The translations under genes and the position numbers were made by a program. DNA of 64,000 nt from NCBI RefSeq assembly GCF_003345525.1, contig NZ_QQNH01000001.1:1-64000 (forward strand), in the 5' to 3' direction. The DNA is from Pelagibacterium lacus. GTDB lineage: Bacteria > Pseudomonadota > Alphaproteobacteria > Rhizobiales > Devosiaceae. Every line of letters starts with the position of its first letter. Within the stretch, counting starts at the first letter, position 1. Positions 60,955 to 64,000 of the stretch are shown one piece after another. The notes beneath the pieces were generated by a model. That model was not told the DNA's origin, did no database searches, and saw only the letters and a program-made list of their open reading frames with translations.

Positions 60955-60993
60955 GGCGGAAAGGTAGGATAAAATCCCACCGGCAACAAGGTC

Positions 60994-62109
60994 CTAGCGC
61001 ACCGAGCGATAGCCGCCGGCGAGGCCCTTGCGGGAATAGACGATCTGCCACAAATGCACCCAGCGGGCGCGGAAGACGGCGGCGCAGCTCAGCAGGTAAT
61101 AGCGCCACATGCGATAGAAGCGTTCGTCATAGGCATCGCGCAGATCGGGCCATGCGGCCTCGAACCGGTCGTGCCAGGCCATCAGCGTCGGATCGTAATC
61201 GGCACCGAAATTGTGCCAGTCCTCCATGATGAGCTTGCCTTCCACCGCGCCCGAAACCTGTTTGGGCGAGGGCAGCATGCCATTTGGGAAAATATATTTC
61301 TCCAGCCACGGCTCGCCCGCGTGCCGCGACAGCGACCCGCCGATGCTGTGGAGCAGGAACAGGCCGTCATCGGGCAGCAGGTCGCGGACCTTGGAGAAAT
61401 AGGGTCCGTAATTCTTATAGCCCACATGCTCGAACATGCCGATCGAGACGATGCGGTCGAACGTGCCGTCGAGCTCGAGATAATCCATCAGCCGGGTTTC
61501 GATCGGCAGGTCGCCGCGCAGATCGTTGGCCAGCGCCATCTGCTCCTTGGACACCGTGATCCCCAGCCCGGTGACGCCGTAGCGCTCGGCGGCAAAGCGC
61601 AGAAAGCCGCCCCAGCCCGAGCCGATATCGAGCACCCGCATGCCCTCCTTCAGGCCGATCTTGCGGCAGATGAGGTCGAGCTTGGCCTCCTGGGCCGCCT
61701 CGAGGGTGGTCGCATCGCGCCAATAGGCGCAGGAATAGACCATGTAGGGATCGAGCATGCGGCGATAGAGGTCGTTGCCGATATCGTAGTGCTTTTCGCC
61801 CACCTCGCGCACATGGCTGCGCTGGGGGTTGAACAGGATGCCCTTGATGGTGAGCAGGGCCAGCGAGAAATCGACCTTGATCTTGTGATGGATTTCGTTG
61901 GTGAGGATTCGATAGAGGAACTGGTCGACGGCCGGGGCGTCCCACCAGCCATCCATATAGGCCTCGCCCAGGCCGAGGGAGCCCTGGGTCATCACCCGCT
62001 GGAACAGCCGGTCGTCATGGACTTCGATGTCCCACGGCCGGGAGCCGCCGACCTCGATATCGATCTGCGCCAGAACGTCTGTAATGAAGGATTTGAACTT
62101 GTCGGTCAT
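60994..62109 (-). CDS. cfa: Cyclopropane-fatty-acyl-phospholipid synthase
   Basis: The 371-residue SAM-dependent methyltransferase converts unsaturated phospholipid acyl chains to cyclopropane forms (EC 2.1.1.79). It has 'GLGEAYMDGWWD', 'HYDIGNDLYRRMLDPYMVYSCAYW', SAM motif I 'RVLDIGSGWGGFLRFAAERYG', 'QMALANDL' and 'SIGMFEHVGYKNYGPYF'. The length is close to the family norm. It stands alone with a 104-base gap to the next gene. Confidence 0.93.
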   Translation of the reverse strand: MTDKFKSFITDVLAQIDIEVGGSRPWDIEVHDDRLFQRVMTQGSLGLGEAYMDGWWDAPAVDQFLYRILTNEIHHKIKVDFSLALLTIKGILFNPQRSHVREVGEKHYDIGNDLYRRMLDPYMVYSCAYWRDATTLEAAQEAKLDLICRKIGLKEGMRVLDIGSGWGGFLRFAAERYGVTGLGITVSKEQMALANDLRGDLPIETRLMDYLELDGTFDRIVSIGMFEHVGYKNYGPYFSKVRDLLPDDGLFLLHSIGGSLSRHAGEPWLEKYIFPNGMLPSPKQVSGAVEGKLIMEDWHNFGADYDPTLMAWHDRFEAAWPDLRDAYDERFYRMWRYYLLSCAAVFRARWVHLWQIVYSRKGLAGGYRSVR

Positions 62110-62214
62110 AGCCGCCGCCCGAGGCTGAACATAACGCGGCGGGGAGCGTCAACGGATGGTGCTTCCCGTCAACCTGAACACACTAAAATTTGGCGCACTT
62201 GTCCAGTGCCCTGA

Positions 62215-62472
62215 TCATTCCCACTCGGCGGGCTGCGGATCGGGCGGGCTGTAACCATCCTCGTCATCGGCGGTTTCCAGAATGCCGATCAGTTCGGCCA
62301 CCTTGCCGGTCGGCAGGTGATTGCCGTCATTGACCAGCGCCTCGTCCGATTGCAGCCAGGCCAGAGCCTTGGTCAATTCGGCCGAAGTCGGCTCGATGGC
62401 CGCGATCTCGGCGGCAAGGTGATTGTCGATCGGACCGAGGATCCGTTCGATGCCGTCTCGTGTCAGTGCCAT
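62215..62472 (-). CDS. Small conserved protein (85 residues), unknown
   Basis: The acidic 85-residue sequence begins MALTRDGIERILGPIDNHLAAEI. It has 'LTKALAWLQSDEALVNDGNHLPTGKVAELIGILE' and ends 'DPQPAEWE'. It looks like a short rhizobial hypothetical family with helical content. No signal peptide or metal motif is visible. It is likely expressed alone. Confidence 0.6.
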   Translation of the reverse strand: MALTRDGIERILGPIDNHLAAEIAAIEPTSAELTKALAWLQSDEALVNDGNHLPTGKVAELIGILETADDEDGYSPPDPQPAEWE

Positions 62473-62652
62473 GCTCGCACCCCAGGAAAATTACGCGACA
62501 AATCCGAAACGCCCGACGCGGATTCGGGTTGCATGGGGGTGGCGCCGGCCGGTCAACGGGCGCATTCTCCCCGGCGACCGCGCGGCAAAAATCCGTCCCC
62601 GATGTCGGATCGGCCGGCGCACCAACGTCCTGAGCATATCGAGGAGAACCAG

Positions 62653-63027
62653 ATGCTCTACGCCATCCTGTGTTACAACGACGAAGCCGCTGTCGGCGCC
62701 TGGTCCAAGGAACATGACGCCAGGATCATGACCGACCTGCTCGCCGTGCAGAAACCGCTGGTCGAGGCGGGCAAGATGGGGCCGGTGGCCCGGCTGATGC
62801 CCACCACGGCCGCGACCACCCTGCGCAAGAGCGCCGGGGAGCCCGTCATCCTCGATGGTCCGTTCGCCGAGACCAAGGAACAGTTTCTCGGCTTTTATGT
62901 CATGGATGCGGAGAGCCTCGAGGAGGTCGTGCAGGTGGTGCGCGACCTGGCCGAGGCCAATCCGGGCATGGGCTCGTACGAGATCCGCCCGGTTCGCGAT
63001 TTCTTTCCCGGAGCGACAACCAAGTGA
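62653..63027 (+). CDS. YciI/DGPF-domain protein
   Basis: The 124-residue protein has the YCII/DGPF signature 'PVILDGPFAETKEQFLGFYVMDAES' and begins MLYAILCYND. The family often sits next to ECF sigma factors of the ECF42 group. Here the next gene is such a sigma factor, whose GTG start overlaps this stop. The biochemical role is unclear. A GAGGAGAA ribosome site precedes the ATG. Confidence 0.9.
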   Translation: MLYAILCYNDEAAVGAWSKEHDARIMTDLLAVQKPLVEAGKMGPVARLMPTTAATTLRKSAGEPVILDGPFAETKEQFLGFYVMDAESLEEVVQVVRDLAEANPGMGSYEIRPVRDFFPGATTK

Positions 63028-64000
63028 ACGACAAGGATGCCAACTGGATCGGCCTGGTTCTGGCCGGCGCCCGCGCCAAGGCGGTCGCCGCCCTCTACCG
63101 CTATTTCCGCGACCTCGACATGGCCGAGGAAGCGTTTCAGGAGGCATCCCTGCGCGCCCTCAAATCCTGGCCGAAAAACGGCCCGCCGCGCGATGCCGCC
63201 GCATGGCTCATCCTGGTGGGCCGCAATTCGGGCATCGACGCCATCCGCCGCAAGGCGCGGTTCACCGACCTGCCCGACGAGGAACGGATTTCCGACACCT
63301 CGGACGCCGAGGCCGACATCGCCGAGCGCATCGACGATTCCCATTATCGCGACGACATCCTGCGGCTGCTATTCGTGTGCTGCCACCCCGACCTGCCGGC
63401 CACCCAGCAGATCGCCCTGGCGCTGCGCGTGGTTTCGGGGCTCACCGTCAGGCAGATCGCCCGGGCTTTCCTCGTATCCGACGCCGCCATGGAGCAGCGC
63501 ATCACCCGCGCCAAGGCGCGCATCGCCAGGTCGGGGGCGCAATTTGAAACCCCCGACGCCGCCGATCGCGCCGCGCGGGTGGGATCGGTCGCGGCGATGA
63601 TCTATCTGGTGTTCAACGAGGGCTATACCTCGGCGGGGGAGCGGGCCGAGACGCGCGCCACCTTCGCCGACGAGGCCATCCGCCTCGGACGGCTCCTGCT
63701 CGGGCTGTTTCCCAACGAACCCGAACTGATGGGACTGCTGGCGCTGATGCTCATCCAGCATTCGCGCGACGCCGCCCGCTTCGATGCCGCGGGCAATATC
63801 GTCCTGCTCGACGATCAGGACCGCGCGCTGTGGGACCGGCCGATGATCGCGGAGGGGCTGGCGCTGATCGACAAGGCCATGCGCCACCGCACGCCCGGCG
63901 TCTTCCAGCTCCAGGCGGCGATCGCCGCCATCCATGCCCATGCGGAAACCCCCGAGGCCACCGACTGGGTCGAGATCGAACTGCTCTATCGCGTGCTCGA
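63024..64000 (+). CDS. ECF RNA polymerase sigma factor with C-terminal extension (partial, runs off right edge)
   Basis: A GTG start at 63024 shares bases with the YciI stop. The frame is open to 64000 (325 codons). Region 2 shows 'ALYRYFRDLDMAEEAFQEASLRALKSWP' and 'NSGIDAIRRKARF', and region 4 shows 'RQIARAFLVSDAAMEQRITRAKARIA'. A long extension with 'MIYLVFNEGYTSAGERAETRATFADEAIRLGRLL' follows, as in ECF42-type (DUF6596) factors whose C-terminal TPR-like part modulates activity. There is no anti-sigma gene in view. Confidence 0.88.
   Translation, partial: MNDKDANWIGLVLAGARAKAVAALYRYFRDLDMAEEAFQEASLRALKSWPKNGPPRDAAAWLILVGRNSGIDAIRRKARFTDLPDEERISDTSDAEADIAERIDDSHYRDDILRLLFVCCHPDLPATQQIALALRVVSGLTVRQIARAFLVSDAAMEQRITRAKARIARSGAQFETPDAADRAARVGSVAAMIYLVFNEGYTSAGERAETRATFADEAIRLGRLLLGLFPNEPELMGLLALMLIQHSRDAARFDAAGNIVLLDDQDRALWDRPMIAEGLALIDKAMRHRTPGVFQLQAAIAAIHAHAETPEATDWVEIELLYRVL

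Noticed and set aside
1-64000. CRISPR arrays, tRNA and rRNA genes
   Set aside because: No regularly spaced repeat array and no cloverleaf or rRNA-like sequence could be recognised by eye; a covariance-model scan would settle this.

Overview
The window is high-GC DNA from an alphaproteobacterium, most likely a member of the Hyphomicrobiales (Rhizobiales). The evidence is a DUF2865 protein, the rpiA/DUF2059/gor neighbourhood, a class II DAHP synthase, the Azt-type zinc system, and the short palindromic intergenic repeats typical of that order. Devosiaceae would fit, but that is only an inference. No rRNA, tRNA or CRISPR array was seen.

Layout. 1-380: a partial IS1-like transposase and intergenic repeats. 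380-20860: conserved backbone with an FAH-family hydrolase, a DUF2865 protein, nadE-gltX, an outer-membrane barrel, class II DAHP synthase, a ChrA-type transporter, a GlcG/HbpS-type protein, gor, DUF2059, rpiA, moaA, an Lrp regulator, an orphan membrane histidine kinase, a GST, cobT/cobS, a retropepsin-like protease and dusA. 20860-22300: a mobile-element scar at the 5' end of dusA. It holds a tyrosine integrase cut off by an IS3-type remnant, which itself abuts the last codons of a destroyed SDR gene.

22290-32189: one long plus-strand catabolic operon: class II aldolase, sugar-type ABC importer, PfkB kinase, SDR, flavin monooxygenase and aldehyde dehydrogenase. Its substrate cannot be named from sequence and it is the best candidate here for an undescribed pathway. 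32419-37845: a minus-strand run with an iron(III)-type ABC importer whose ATPase gene is broken at the Walker A region, a methyltransferase and a patatin. 38061-39766: small unknown genes and a histidine-phosphatase protein. 40029-44782: a redox cluster (alcohol dehydrogenase, metallo-beta-lactamase fold hydrolase, LysR, SDR, glutaredoxin 2).

44875-52101: a minus-strand zinc-scarcity locus, aztABCD plus a ZigA-type GTPase, under a strong Zur-like palindrome. aztC has lost its N-terminal region and carries a second Zur-like palindrome inside its reading frame. Downstream lie a frameshifted flavin oxidoreductase, an SH3 protein and a small coupled ORF. 52232-54879: aminotransferase-RidA with a divergent LysR. 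54864-55966: a RES/Xre toxin-antitoxin pair. 56024-59230: a sulfur-handling operon (periplasmic rhodanese, YeeE/YedE transporter, a Cys/Pro/Ala-repeat membrane protein and a His-rich cytosolic protein) linked by ATGA overlaps. 59442-64000: an AEC transporter, ParDE toxin-antitoxin, cyclopropane fatty acid synthase, a small conserved protein, and a YciI/DGPF protein coupled to an ECF sigma factor that runs off the window.
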